Source: Chryseobacterium sp. StRB126
GTDB taxonomy: Bacteria > Bacteroidota > Bacteroidia > Flavobacteriales > Weeksellaceae
Assembly: GCF_000829375.1 (NCBI RefSeq)
Contig: NZ_AP014624.1
Coordinates: 2,108,001-2,172,000, forward strand
Reading direction: 5' to 3'
DNA length: 64,000 nt
Shown here: one piece after another, positions 35,326 to 44,215 of the stretch
How the letters are laid out: the number at the start of each line of letters is the position of its first letter
Numbering within the stretch: position 1 is the stretch's first letter
Notes under the pieces: model-generated
Told to the model about the DNA's origin: nothing
Seen by the model: only the letters and a program-made list of their open reading frames with translations
The model's database searches: none
Position numbers and translations under genes: made by a program

Positions 35326-35664
35326 ATGGAATTAAGCATTGGAGAAATGGCATTGATTGCAATCGCAATCGTTGTATTATTCGGTCCGGATAAACTGCCT
35401 CAAATTGCACGTGACTTGGGTGCGGGTGTTAGAAAAATGCGTGGTGCAGTGGAAGATATCAAAACTGAGATCATGAAGGAAACAGATAATCCTGTTTCTG
35501 AGATTAAACGTGAAATTGAGAAAGTAAAAGATGCCGCGAAAGATTTCAACCCAATGAAGGATATTGAAAAAGATGTTCTTACAGAACCTGTTTCTACGAC
35601 TCAGGAACCTCCAAAACCAAAGCCTGCCGAGGACGAAACCTACGAAGGGCCTGTAAGCAGATAA
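35326..35664 (+). CDS. tatA: Twin-arginine translocase subunit TatA/TatB
   Basis: 112 aa. One N-terminal membrane helix (SIGEMALIAIAIVVLFGPDKLPQIARDLG, a start shared by TatA and TatB) with the FGPDKLP hinge is followed by an amphipathic helix and a charged, Pro-rich tail. It forms part of the pore that exports folded proteins. The tail is longer than in minimal TatA, so a TatB-like role is possible. No tatC is adjacent. Confidence 0.9.
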   Translation: MELSIGEMALIAIAIVVLFGPDKLPQIARDLGAGVRKMRGAVEDIKTEIMKETDNPVSEIKREIEKVKDAAKDFNPMKDIEKDVLTEPVSTTQEPPKPKPAEDETYEGPVSR

Positions 35665-35667
35665 TGT

Positions 35668-36234
35668 ATGGAGGAAATTATTCAGGATGATAAGCAGGTA
35701 TTTCTATACCTTAATAATTTGGGCGACCCAGCCTTTGACCAGTTTTGGATGCTGATATCCAGCACATGGATCTGGGTACCACTTTATAGTATATTCCTTT
35801 ATTTTTTATACAAAAATTACAAACTAAAATCATTAGTTTTTATACTTATATTTTTAGCACTTGGAGCAACGGTTTCAGACCAGCTTGCAAGCGTTTTCAA
35901 ATATGGAGTGGCAAGGTTAAGACCATGTCATGATCCCAGTTTGGAGCATTATATGAGAATTGTGAAGTGTGGGGGACAGTATGGATTTTATTCTGCACAT
36001 GCGTCCAATACATTCTTCTTGGCTGCCTTTTTAAGTATTTTGCTTAAGAATAAACTTAAATGGTTTCCTTATACTATATTTGTGTGGGCTATAGTGGTTT
36101 CCTACAGCCGAATATATTTAGGAGTGCATTTTCCAATTGATATTTTGGTGGGGGTGTTTGTTGGATCTTTATTGGGAGTGATATTTGGTGCACTTTCGAA
36201 AAAAGTAATCAACAAACAAAATATAACTTCATGA
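35668..36234 (+). CDS. PAP2-family membrane phosphatase
   Basis: 188 aa with about five membrane helices. The three phosphatase motifs are KYGVARLRP (KX6RP), YSAHAS (the PSGH equivalent) and SRIYLGVHFPID (RX5HX3D). Members hydrolyse lipid pyrophosphates such as undecaprenyl pyrophosphate or phosphatidic acids at the outer face of the inner membrane. It begins three bases after tatA and its stop overlaps the next start by four bases, so the three genes are one operon. Confidence 0.9.
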   Translation: MEEIIQDDKQVFLYLNNLGDPAFDQFWMLISSTWIWVPLYSIFLYFLYKNYKLKSLVFILIFLALGATVSDQLASVFKYGVARLRPCHDPSLEHYMRIVKCGGQYGFYSAHASNTFFLAAFLSILLKNKLKWFPYTIFVWAIVVSYSRIYLGVHFPIDILVGVFVGSLLGVIFGALSKKVINKQNITS

Positions 36235-37043
36235 AAAAATCTTTATTAGTTTTAGTTTCCCTTAGCTTCTCATTAAATGCCTTTGCCCAGGATAAAAAAA
36301 TAGCGGAAGAATGTTTTAAAAAAGCAGATTATAAGTGTGCTGAAGAGCAATATTCCAAGCTGGCAGAGAAGGAGCAGATCCGAAAAATTCAATCAGAATA
36401 TTATAATGATCTCGGAACAGCGCAAAGAAGATTAGGAAAAACCAATCTTGCTTTTAAATCGTATGATATGGCTTTAAAAACCAATCCGATGTCTGTTTCT
36501 GTATATGAAAATCTTTCTTCATTATACAGCCAGAAAGGGGATAAGAAAAAGGCTTTGGAGTATATCGAAAACGGGCTTAAAGTGAATGACAAAAGCCCTG
36601 ATTTATACCTTACCCGTTCCAAGATTTATGAAGCTCAGGACAAAAAAGATTTAGCTAAAGCAGATCTTAATCATATCCTGACTTTTGCCCCGGATAATAT
36701 CTTTGCCCAAACCGGTTTAGCCAATCTGAAAAAAAATAATGGTGAACTGGAAGATGCGCTGAAAGATTACAATAAACTCATTGCCGAAAAACCTGAATCA
36801 TTGCTGTACAGTGGAAGAGCTGATGTTTATCTGAAAATGAAAAGAAATAAGGAAGCTCTTACAGACGTTAATAAAGCGATTTCTATTGACCCAAAATTTG
36901 CCCAAGCCTATGTAACGAAAGCATTGATATTATTTAATACGGCAAAGCCAAAAGAAGCTTGTGAAACCCTTGACAGAGCTGTAAGTTTAGGCTATGAAAA
37001 GGCTATCTTAGCTGAGTATTACGCTAAATGCGTTAAAAAATAA
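36231..37043 (+). CDS. Exported tetratricopeptide-repeat protein
   Basis: 270 aa with a signal peptide (MKKSLLVLVSLSFSLNAFAQ) and about six TPR units from residue 30 on; examples are AFKSYDMALKTNPMSVSVYE, KALEYIENGLKVNDKSPDLY and ALTDVNKAISIDPKFAQAY. TPR arrays mediate protein-protein contacts, here in the periplasm. Its start overlaps the phosphatase stop (ATGA), which indicates translational coupling. Confidence 0.88.
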   Translation: MKKSLLVLVSLSFSLNAFAQDKKIAEECFKKADYKCAEEQYSKLAEKEQIRKIQSEYYNDLGTAQRRLGKTNLAFKSYDMALKTNPMSVSVYENLSSLYSQKGDKKKALEYIENGLKVNDKSPDLYLTRSKIYEAQDKKDLAKADLNHILTFAPDNIFAQTGLANLKKNNGELEDALKDYNKLIAEKPESLLYSGRADVYLKMKRNKEALTDVNKAISIDPKFAQAYVTKALILFNTAKPKEACETLDRAVSLGYEKAILAEYYAKCVKK

Positions 37044-37108
37044 TATCTGCTCCTCACTACAATACCTGTTAATAGGATTGTTTTAGATAGAAATCATTAT
37101 TTTATTAT

Positions 37109-37164
37109 TAGCCATCAATTAAAAACAGCTGATCATGGCTAAATGCTTACTTTTAGCTGTTTTT
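37109..37164 (+). promoter_or_regulatory. Overlapping alternative hairpins ahead of trmL
   Basis: TAGCCAT (37109-37115) can pair with ATGGCTA (37135-37141), while AAAAACAGCT (37121-37130) can pair with AGCTGTTTTT (37155-37164), the latter ending in a T-run like a terminator. The two helices interleave, so they compete or form a pseudoknot. It may be only the terminator of the TPR gene. Confidence 0.4.
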
Positions 37165-37183
37165 ATTCATATAAAAAATATAG

Positions 37184-37639
37184 ATGTTAAATGTTGTTCT
37201 TATAGAACCCGAAATCCCCAATAATACAGGAAATATCGGACGCTTATGTGTGGGGACAGAATGCAAACTGCACTTAGTTCATCCCTTCGGATTTGTAATT
37301 AATGATAAAAACCTGAAGCGATCCGGATTGGATTACTGGGTTCATCTTGATGTTACTGAATATGCCAATGTAGAGGAATGGATCAACAGTATTCCGGATC
37401 TGTCACGTGTGTTTTTAATGAGTTCCCATGCGGAGAAATCATATTTGGAAAACGATTTTCAGGATGGCGACTGGCTTGTTTTCGGAAAAGAGAGTGTTGG
37501 GTTGAGCGAAGAGGTTTTGAACCAATTTGAAAACCATTTAACCATTCCGATGTCTAAGCTGATCCGAAGCTTTAATATTGCCAATTCTGTTGCTTTTGTG
37601 GTAGGAGAAGCCAAAAGACAGATTGGTTTAAAAGGGTAG
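37184..37639 (+). CDS. trmL: tRNA (cytidine(34)-2'-O)-methyltransferase
   Basis: 151 aa SPOUT methyltransferase of the minimal TrmL (YibK) size. Signatures are LIEPEIPNNTGNIGRLC at the N-terminus, WLVFGKESVGLSEE and IPMSKLIRSFNIANSVAFVVGE forming the knotted SAM site. It methylates the wobble base of tRNA-Leu. It is convergent with rlmH, a second SPOUT enzyme, 33 bases away. Confidence 0.94.
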   Translation: MLNVVLIEPEIPNNTGNIGRLCVGTECKLHLVHPFGFVINDKNLKRSGLDYWVHLDVTEYANVEEWINSIPDLSRVFLMSSHAEKSYLENDFQDGDWLVFGKESVGLSEEVLNQFENHLTIPMSKLIRSFNIANSVAFVVGEAKRQIGLKG

Positions 37640-37672
37640 CCTGTTATTTACAGTTAAAAAAATAAGTGACTT

Positions 37673-38146
37673 TTAATCATTATGATAAGGCTTTCCCTGA
37701 AGAATCTGATCTGCACGGTAAAGCTGTTCCACAATAAACAGGCGGATCATCTGATGAGTAAAAGTCATTTTAGATAACGACATTTTTTCATTGGCTCTGC
37801 CATAGACATCTTCTGAAAAACCATATGCACCGCCAATCAGGATATGTATTTTTTTTACGGAAGAATTCATCCATGTGTCGATTTTCTGAGAAAATTCCCG
37901 GCTGGTAAACTGTTTCCCTTTTTCGTCAAGAATAATAACCAGATCATTTTTATCAATATGATTAAGGAAAAGCTTGGCTTCCTCTTTTTTAAGAAGATCC
38001 GATGAAAGGTTTTTGGCATTTTTAACATCAGGAATCTCGGTAATTTCAAAATTCCAGTGCTTGGGAAGGCGGTTAAGGTAATAATTAATCAAGGATGTAA
38101 TTTCCTTATCATCCGTTTTGCCGATACAAAGTAAGCTGATTCGCAT
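37673..38146 (-). CDS. rlmH: 23S rRNA (pseudouridine(1915)-N3)-methyltransferase
   Basis: 157 aa, the exact usual size. The RlmH signatures are LDEKGKQFTSREFSQ, ILIGGAYGFSEDVYGRANEKMSLS split across the knot, and the end THQMIRLFIVEQLYRA followed by QILQGKPYHN. It methylates a pseudouridine in helix 69 of 23S rRNA on assembled ribosomes. Confidence 0.96.
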   Translation of the reverse strand: MRISLLCIGKTDDKEITSLINYYLNRLPKHWNFEITEIPDVKNAKNLSSDLLKKEEAKLFLNHIDKNDLVIILDEKGKQFTSREFSQKIDTWMNSSVKKIHILIGGAYGFSEDVYGRANEKMSLSKMTFTHQMIRLFIVEQLYRADQILQGKPYHND

Positions 38147-38494
38147 TGTAAGAAGTTTCAGGCGGCAAAGATAGTGATTTTTACCGGTTAGAGCTGGCTG
38201 ATAAACGTTTCAAATCATTGTAGCTATATCATGTATGATAATTTAAAGCTTAGCGGTCTGAATACAATTATTTTAATAGTCCGCGGGTAATTTGAAAAGA
38301 GCCACAACTATAAAAAGGAAATAGTCAGGATTTTTATAGTGAATGTTGATAAGTCTCCATTCGCTATAATTTGCATGGTGGAGCGGGAGAGGGAAAATGT
38401 TTATATTTGTAAGAGATAGAGAAAATATCTTTAAAAACTCATCATTTGGGTTTGATATTTGATCTTTTGACTAATCACGAAATTGCAGCAATAG
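38147..38494. other. Intergenic region between rlmH and the YihY gene
   Basis: 348 bases with no convincing coding frame. The one clear signal is a TATATTTG box at 38402-38409 that could serve the YihY gene. No repeats or stable hairpins stand out. Confidence 0.5.
38402..38409 (+). promoter_or_regulatory. Candidate -7 box of the YihY gene
   Basis: TATATTTG fits TAnnTTTG, 85 bases upstream of the ATG. The nearest TTTG (38370-38373) is 28 bases away, longer than usual. Confidence 0.35.
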
Positions 38495-39508
38495 ATGAGT
38501 GTAAAAGTTCCCAGATTTATCCTGAAAGTTCAGGCGTTTTTTGATAACATTCATATTCCTGTTTTGGGAATATCGCTTTGGCAGATGTTTCAGATTTATA
38601 TCTCCGGGATTTTCAAAGGAAAGATAGGGCGGAAAGCCGCTGCTATTTCCTGGAGCTTTACCATAAGTTTATTCCCTTTTATTCTGTTTTTACTTTCGGT
38701 TTTGCCTTATATGCCACATTATGACAAGCTTCAGTTCTATATCTTTGATGTTTTGATGCATAATGTCTTCCCATCCAATATGGAAGGCGATGTGAGAGGT
38801 TATATTGAAACCAATATCATCCCCAATATGAAAGGGATCAGTAATCTGACCATTGTATTGGCTCTCATTTTTGCCACAAATGGTACTTTTTCCTTGATCA
38901 ATGGGTTTAATGAGAATACAGAAGAGAAGCTCAGCGATGTAAAAGAATTTATTCTTTCATTCTTTATTACAATAGGCTTTATTACCATTGTGTTTTTAAC
39001 GCTTTTTGGAGTCTATTATGTAGAGGTTGTAATGAAACTTTTTACACCTGCTTATGATGTAAGCTGGTTGGTAGATAATCTTTCCAGTATCATCGGGTTT
39101 GTCTCTTTCCCTTTATTTTATTTTATCCTTTTAACCTTATTTTACTGGTTAGGAACAGTGAAAATTACAAGATTTAGACAGGCGGTTCCGGGAGCAATTC
39201 TTACAACTGTATTATTTGTGCTTACTACCTATATTTTTGCAATCTATGTAAAAGATATTGCCCGCTATAATGTCCTTTATGGATCCATTGGAAGTATGAT
39301 CCTGCTGATGGTCTGGGTGAATGTGAATGTCTATCTTTTACTCTTTGGAAATGAGCTGAATATGGCAATTAGAAAGTTAAGAATAGAGAAATTGCTGTCC
39401 GATGAGATTCAGAAAGAAACAGTTCATTATCATACTCCGATTGCAGAACCGAATTTTGAAAGTGATGAAGAACACCGAAGAAAGCTGGAAGACCAGAAGA
39501 AAAATTAA
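38495..39508 (+). CDS. YihY/UPF0761-family inner membrane protein
   Basis: 337 aa with six membrane helices. The family signature GRKAAAISWSFTISLFPFILFLLS is near residue 45, and the later YGSIGSMILLMVWVNVNVYLLLFGNELN is also typical. The family was once annotated as ribonuclease BN or virulence factor BrkB; its actual function is unsettled. The tail is charged and cytosolic. Its stop overlaps that of the convergent nhaA by four bases. Confidence 0.9.
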   Translation: MSVKVPRFILKVQAFFDNIHIPVLGISLWQMFQIYISGIFKGKIGRKAAAISWSFTISLFPFILFLLSVLPYMPHYDKLQFYIFDVLMHNVFPSNMEGDVRGYIETNIIPNMKGISNLTIVLALIFATNGTFSLINGFNENTEEKLSDVKEFILSFFITIGFITIVFLTLFGVYYVEVVMKLFTPAYDVSWLVDNLSSIIGFVSFPLFYFILLTLFYWLGTVKITRFRQAVPGAILTTVLFVLTTYIFAIYVKDIARYNVLYGSIGSMILLMVWVNVNVYLLLFGNELNMAIRKLRIEKLLSDEIQKETVHYHTPIAEPNFESDEEHRRKLEDQKKN

Positions 39509-40683
39509 TCTTCCTCCGGTTCCATATTTCCTTTAGAACTTAGACTTAAGATCATAAACCCTAGAATGGCTGCAATAAAAGAGGCAATCAGAATTGCAAA
39601 TTTAGCTTCATCCTGAATCACAATTTCACCTTTAAATGATAATAAGGCAATAAAAATAGACATTGTGAATCCGATTCCTGCCAAAAGACCTACACCAATC
39701 ATCTGAGTCCAGTTACTGTTTTGAGGTAAAGAACTAAGCTTTAATTTGATGGCAATCAAAGAGAATAAGTTAATGCCGATCAGCTTCCCAAGAATTAATC
39801 CGCAGATAATTCCTAATCCTAATGTACTGGTAACACCTGCTACCATTTCACTTGAAAAAGTAATATTGGTATTGGTTAAAGCAAAAATAGGCATGATTAA
39901 AAAACTTACCGGAATATGAAGCTGATGTTCCAGTTTTTCCAATGGTGAAATTTCTACATTTGAAGCATTGGTTGGAATTGAAAATGCCAGTAAAACACCT
40001 GCTATGGTTGCATGAATTCCGGAGTGATGCAGGAAATACCATAAAAACAGTCCCGGAATAATATAAAATATTGTCTTGGTAACCTTTAAAAAGTTTAGGA
40101 TAAATAGCAGAGCGGTCACTCCAAAAGACAGTAGAAGATAGCTCCAGTGGATCTGGTCTGTATAAAAAATAGCGATCACAAGAATAGCTCCCAGGTCATC
40201 TACAATGGCTAATGCCGCCAGGAATATCTTGATTGAATTAGGGATTTTCTTTCCTAACATTGAAATAATAGCCAAAGAAAAAGCAATATCAGTAGCCATA
40301 GGAATTCCCCAGCCATTGCTGTATTCTGTCCCGGAGTTGAAAATACTGTAAATAACTGCAGGCACAAGCATTCCGCCTACTGCGGCAAAAATAGGCAATG
40401 ACGCATTCTTAAAAGAAGAAAGTTCGCCTTCTACAAGCTCTCTTTTAATTTCCAGGCCCACCAAAAGGAAGAACACGGCCATCAGACCATCATTGATCCA
40501 GGTGCTGACAGGATAGTTCAGATCAAAAAGGTGAGTTCCCACTTCCTTGTCTAAAAAGCTTTGAAAGCTTCCGGCAACAGAAGAATTCGCCATAAGTAAT
40601 GAAATAAACACACAGAAAATAAGAATGATTCCTGAGGCCTGACTGTTGTTGAAAAATTTTTTAAAATAAAGTGATAAATTCAT
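39505..40683 (-). CDS. nhaA: Na+/H+ antiporter NhaA
   Basis: 392 aa, about 12 membrane helices. The ion-binding residues are visible: Asp162 and Asp163 in AIVDDLGA, and Asp132 in ATDIAFSLA (Asp163, Asp164 and Asp133 in E. coli). It expels Na+ in exchange for protons and protects against salt and alkaline stress. It starts two bases after the RelA/SpoT gene and is probably co-transcribed with it. Confidence 0.95.
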   Translation of the reverse strand: MNLSLYFKKFFNNSQASGIILIFCVFISLLMANSSVAGSFQSFLDKEVGTHLFDLNYPVSTWINDGLMAVFFLLVGLEIKRELVEGELSSFKNASLPIFAAVGGMLVPAVIYSIFNSGTEYSNGWGIPMATDIAFSLAIISMLGKKIPNSIKIFLAALAIVDDLGAILVIAIFYTDQIHWSYLLLSFGVTALLFILNFLKVTKTIFYIIPGLFLWYFLHHSGIHATIAGVLLAFSIPTNASNVEISPLEKLEHQLHIPVSFLIMPIFALTNTNITFSSEMVAGVTSTLGLGIICGLILGKLIGINLFSLIAIKLKLSSLPQNSNWTQMIGVGLLAGIGFTMSIFIALLSFKGEIVIQDEAKFAILIASFIAAILGFMILSLSSKGNMEPEED

Positions 40684-40685
40684 GT

Positions 40686-42896
40686 TTAAGATTGTAGTCG
40701 TCTCACTCTTGAGACTCCATTAATATTCTTGAGCTTCTTGAAGGTTTCCTCCAATTGCCCCTTATTCTTGACTTCAAGATTGATGTGTCCGGTGAAGACT
40801 CCGTTGTTGGATTCAATAGACAGGCTTTTCATATCCATTCCCATACTTCCACTGATGACCGTAGTAATATCGTTAATCATACCCATTCTGTCAAGGCCTT
40901 CAATCTCAATTTTTACTCTGTTCTTGAAGCTTTCTTCATTGACCCATTTAGCTGGAATAACACGATAATCATATTGTGCTCTAAGGTTTATAGCATTCGG
41001 ACAGTTGTCACTGTGTACTTTAATTCCGTCAGAAATGGTAATGAATCCGAAGATTTTGTCTCCCGGAATTACCGTACAGCATTTTGCATAGGTATAATTC
41101 AGTTTTTCCTCATCTTTTCCAAAGACAATCATGTCAAGGTTTTGCTCTTTCGGCTCCTCGTAATGAGTATTTTTGGATGGGGATTTCCTGAATCTGGAAA
41201 GTAAATTGTTGAATACGTTTTTACTTTCAATATATTTCCTTAAACTACTTGCATCCAGTTCATTAGTTTGGAATTTGAGGAATAGTTCCTGTGACGATTT
41301 TAAATTAAAGAACTTTTGTAATTTATTAATTTCTTCATCATTAAAGTTGATTTTCGCATGACGAAGTTTTCTCTGTAAAGTTTCTTTTCCTTCTTCCACC
41401 AGCTGATTTTTCTGGGAATTCAGGTAACTTTTAATCTTGGATTTGGCCTTGGATGTTACTACAAATTCCAGCCAGTCCGATTTAGGTTTCTGGTTCTGAG
41501 AAGAAAGAATATCTACCTGATCTCCGTTTTGAAGAACGTAGGAAATAGGAACCAGTTTGCCGTTAATTTTAGCACCCAAACACTTCATACCCAGATCCGA
41601 GTGAACTGAGAATGCAAAATCCAGTGCCGTTGCATTGGTTGGTAAGATCTTGATTTCTCCTTTGGGAGTAAATACAAATACTTCTTTTGAATAAAGATTC
41701 AGTTTGATATTATCCAGAAGTTCGGAAGTAGAAAGGTTTTGCTGCTGTTCAAGCACTTCACGGATCTCCGTAACCCATTTTTCAAAATTACGGTCATCTG
41801 AGCTTTGTTTATAGCCTTCTTTGTATTTATAATGCGCTGCAACCCCTTTTTCAGCAATTTCATCCATCCGTTCGGAACGGATCTGTACCTCAATCCATTT
41901 TCTATCAGGGCCTAAAACCGTCAGGTGTAAACTTTCATAGCCTGTAGAGCGGGGTTGAGTGATCCAGTCGCGCATTCTTGATGGGTTACTGTGATAAACA
42001 TCCGTAACGATAGAATAAATCTTCCATGCCAGAAATTTTTCATTTTTAGCATCCGATTTATAAATGATTCTGATGGCATAGTTGTCGAAAACTTCTTCAA
42101 AGGGAACCCCCTGCTTCAGCATTTTTCTGTAAATAGAAGAAATAGCCTTTGCACGGCCTTTGATTTTAAAGTTTAAACCTTCTTCACTAAGTCTTTCAGA
42201 AGCTTCTTTTTTGAACTCTTCAATGTACCTTTCACGGCTTTCCTTGGCCAATTCCAATTTCTCCGTGATTTCATTGTATACTTCAGGATTATTGTATTTT
42301 AAAGAAAGATCTTCCAGCTCGGATTTGATATTGTACAATCCAAGACGGTGTGCCATAGGAGCATAGATATAAACCGTTTCTGAAGCAATTTTTTTCTGCT
42401 TGTCCGGAGCCATACTTTCCAGGGTCCGCATATTGTGAAGACGGTCCGCAATTTTGATTAGAATAACCCTGAAATCCTCAGACAGTGTAAGCAGGAGCTT
42501 TCTGTAATTTTCCGACTGTACAGAGATATTCTGATGGTTCATGATGGATATTTTGGTTAATCCATTCACGATACCGGCGATTTTCTCACCAAAGATCTTT
42601 TTCAGATCCTCATAGGTGTAGTCGGAATCTTCAATTACATCATGCAGCAATGCACAGGCAATAGAGGTAGCCCCCAAACCGATCTCTGTAGCAACAATTT
42701 TGGCTACAGCGATAGGGTGATAAATGTAAGGCTCTCCAGATTTTCTCCTTTGGTCTTTATGAGCATCCAATGCAATATCGAATGCTTTCCGGATAAGCTT
42801 GTTATTTTCCTCATCCAGTGTTCTGTATGTGTTAGAAATCAGATCCTTATACCTTGCAAGGATCTCTTTATTCTCTTGTTCTAAATCGTAACTCAT
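40686..42896 (-). CDS. Bifunctional (p)ppGpp synthetase/hydrolase (RelA/SpoT homolog)
   Basis: 736 aa with the full long-RSH layout. An HD hydrolase domain carries His85/Asp86 in ALLHDVIEDS. The synthetase domain (about 240-370) has GYESLHLTVLGP and EVQIRSERMDEIAEKGVAAH. TGS follows at about 400-465, then a Cys/His-containing segment (AKCCTVIPGDK, HSDNCPN), then a C-terminal ACT domain. Both catalytic domains look intact, so it should make and degrade the stringent-response alarmone. The minus-strand neighbour nhaA follows almost without a gap. Confidence 0.95.
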   Translation of the reverse strand: MSYDLEQENKEILARYKDLISNTYRTLDEENNKLIRKAFDIALDAHKDQRRKSGEPYIYHPIAVAKIVATEIGLGATSIACALLHDVIEDSDYTYEDLKKIFGEKIAGIVNGLTKISIMNHQNISVQSENYRKLLLTLSEDFRVILIKIADRLHNMRTLESMAPDKQKKIASETVYIYAPMAHRLGLYNIKSELEDLSLKYNNPEVYNEITEKLELAKESRERYIEEFKKEASERLSEEGLNFKIKGRAKAISSIYRKMLKQGVPFEEVFDNYAIRIIYKSDAKNEKFLAWKIYSIVTDVYHSNPSRMRDWITQPRSTGYESLHLTVLGPDRKWIEVQIRSERMDEIAEKGVAAHYKYKEGYKQSSDDRNFEKWVTEIREVLEQQQNLSTSELLDNIKLNLYSKEVFVFTPKGEIKILPTNATALDFAFSVHSDLGMKCLGAKINGKLVPISYVLQNGDQVDILSSQNQKPKSDWLEFVVTSKAKSKIKSYLNSQKNQLVEEGKETLQRKLRHAKINFNDEEINKLQKFFNLKSSQELFLKFQTNELDASSLRKYIESKNVFNNLLSRFRKSPSKNTHYEEPKEQNLDMIVFGKDEEKLNYTYAKCCTVIPGDKIFGFITISDGIKVHSDNCPNAINLRAQYDYRVIPAKWVNEESFKNRVKIEIEGLDRMGMINDITTVISGSMGMDMKSLSIESNNGVFTGHINLEVKNKGQLEETFKKLKNINGVSRVRRLQS

Positions 42897-42953
42897 TTGT
42901 GCAGATGCCTATATTTAGACGAAAATACGAAAATTTTTACTTTTTTCAAGCAT

Positions 42954-42982
42954 AAAAAATCCGTAGCACGCACTACGGATTT
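42954..42982 (-). terminator. Terminator after the 121-aa protein gene
   Basis: AAATCCGTAG (42957-42966) pairs perfectly with 42973-42982 around a 6-base loop, and on the minus strand a T-run follows. Confidence 0.85.
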
Positions 42983-43005
42983 CCGGTTATTAAGTTTTAT
43001 ATCGA

Positions 43006-43371
43006 TTAGGATTTCACTTCTGAATTGATGCCATCACTAGCCATTTTAATTTTAATATCAGGACTGTTATGAATTTCTGCTCTGTTTCTGGCATCTATGT
43101 AACTTTTAATTGTATCATAATTGGCCTGATCAATGCTCATATTTTCGAATAAATAAGTTTTAATAACAGCATTTTGTGCAAAAATGCTCCGGGCAATATC
43201 CGTCTGGCCACTGTCCTTTACCGCCACACTTGCAAGGTATTGGGCGTTGCTTGCTTCACTGTTAAGGTATACAATGTAATCTGAACTAGGAATTCCTGAA
43301 TTTTCCAGATCACTCTCAAGCTTTTTATAATCGCTATGGTGCTCAAATAGCCCAGCTAATATATTTGACAT
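43006..43371 (-). CDS. Small protein of unknown function
   Basis: 121 aa, no signal peptide or membrane helix. The N-terminus (AGLFEHHSDYKKLESDLENSGI) loosely recalls the small stress proteins of the YflT type, in which a short beta-strand and helix unit precedes an unknown part, but the match is too weak to name. The rest is polar and helical. It has its own terminator and a long empty region upstream, so it is a single-gene unit. Confidence 0.65.
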   Translation of the reverse strand: MSNILAGLFEHHSDYKKLESDLENSGIPSSDYIVYLNSEASNAQYLASVAVKDSGQTDIARSIFAQNAVIKTYLFENMSIDQANYDTIKSYIDARNRAEIHNSPDIKIKMASDGINSEVKS

Positions 43372-43667
43372 AATTAATGGGTTTTAAAGTTGTGAATAAA
43401 GTTACTGAATTTTTTTTATTTTTTTTAATGTAAATTCAATAAAATTTATCTATTAATGTTTTATCTATAATGTAATGTTAAAATGTTTAAAAATATCTAT
43501 CAAACATGTGTTTGGTTTTATAGATTTACTAAATTTTTAAAAAATTCTCTAAAACAATTAAAGCTCATCAATGCTTCTGATGATAGCAATTTTGAAATTT
43601 TCTTGTTGTTTAACTCTAATTTTTTATTTTGATTAATTTATTGTTCACGCAGATTTAGCAGATCAGG

Positions 43668-43740
43668 CAGATTTAATAATTGCAGGATTATTGTCATTCT
43701 GAATGGGGCAAAGCGTAGTGAAGGCTCTCCGAAATTTCTC
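43668..43740. repeat. 73-base direct repeat, copy 1
   Basis: From CAGATTTAATAATTGCAGG to GAAATTTCTC, same length as copy 2 with a handful of substitutions. It includes ATTGTCATTCTGAA. Confidence 0.8.
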
Positions 43741-43823
43741 AACATTCTTGATTAAACTTGCAATTATTCTTTCACGCAAAGTTTTAAGTATGCTTGTGTT
43801 ATATTGTAAGGAAGCGAAGTGGG

Positions 43824-43847
43824 GAATCAATTGCATTGATTCTTTTT
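43824..43847 (+). terminator. Orphan terminator-like hairpin
   Basis: GAATCAAT, loop TGC, ATTGATTC, then TTTTT. No plus-strand gene lies upstream for it to end, so it could mark a small RNA or a decayed element. Confidence 0.3.
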
Positions 43848-43962
43848 AGGCGTGTGAATATATCCATTCCGCTTCCTAAGCGACTTGTCGCTTCTCCTTA
43901 GCACCCTTAAACTAAAGCTGTATAATTATATTTCTTTGCGTTTATTTTTTTCACAGATTTAG

Positions 43963-44035
43963 CAGATTTAATAATTGCAGGATTATTGTCATTCTGAACA
44001 GAGCAAAGCGTAGTGAAGACTCTCCGAAATTTCTC
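43963..44035. repeat. 73-base direct repeat, copy 2
   Basis: Same boundaries as copy 1, 295 bases downstream. Here ATTGTCATTCTGAA (43985-43998) also finds its exact reverse complement at 44041-44054, so this copy can fold back into a long hairpin. Confidence 0.8.
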
Positions 44036-44153
44036 GATTTTTCAGAATGACAATCGTATTTCCTAGAATATCTCTCTATTGTTATGACAGAATCATCTGC
44101 ATAATTTGCGAGAGTTTATTTTAATGATTATGAGAGCCTAAACTTACTCATGC

Positions 44154-44194
44154 AAAAAGAAAAGAGACCATTTCACAATGGAAATGATCTCTTT
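44154..44194 (-). terminator. Terminator of acs
   Basis: A 14-bp stem with one mismatch (44161-44174 with 44181-44194), followed on the minus strand by a T-rich tail, 20 bases past the acs stop. Confidence 0.75.
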
Positions 44195-44215
44195 ATTTTA
44201 CTATTTGAAATTCAA

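Larger units (their letters stand above)
43372..44215. other. 844-base non-coding region with repeated elements
   Basis: No credible gene. It contains two direct copies of a 73-base element (entered separately), a 14-bp inverted repeat closing the second copy, a GAATCAAT/ATTGATTC hairpin followed by five T residues, and an AAGCGA-CTTG-TCGCTT hairpin (43878-43893). The composition suggests accumulated dispersed repeats. Confidence 0.7.

Noticed and set aside
43372..44215. Degraded coding gene in the long gap
   Set aside because: No frame on either strand gives recognisable protein similarity to memory; the repeats explain the structure better.
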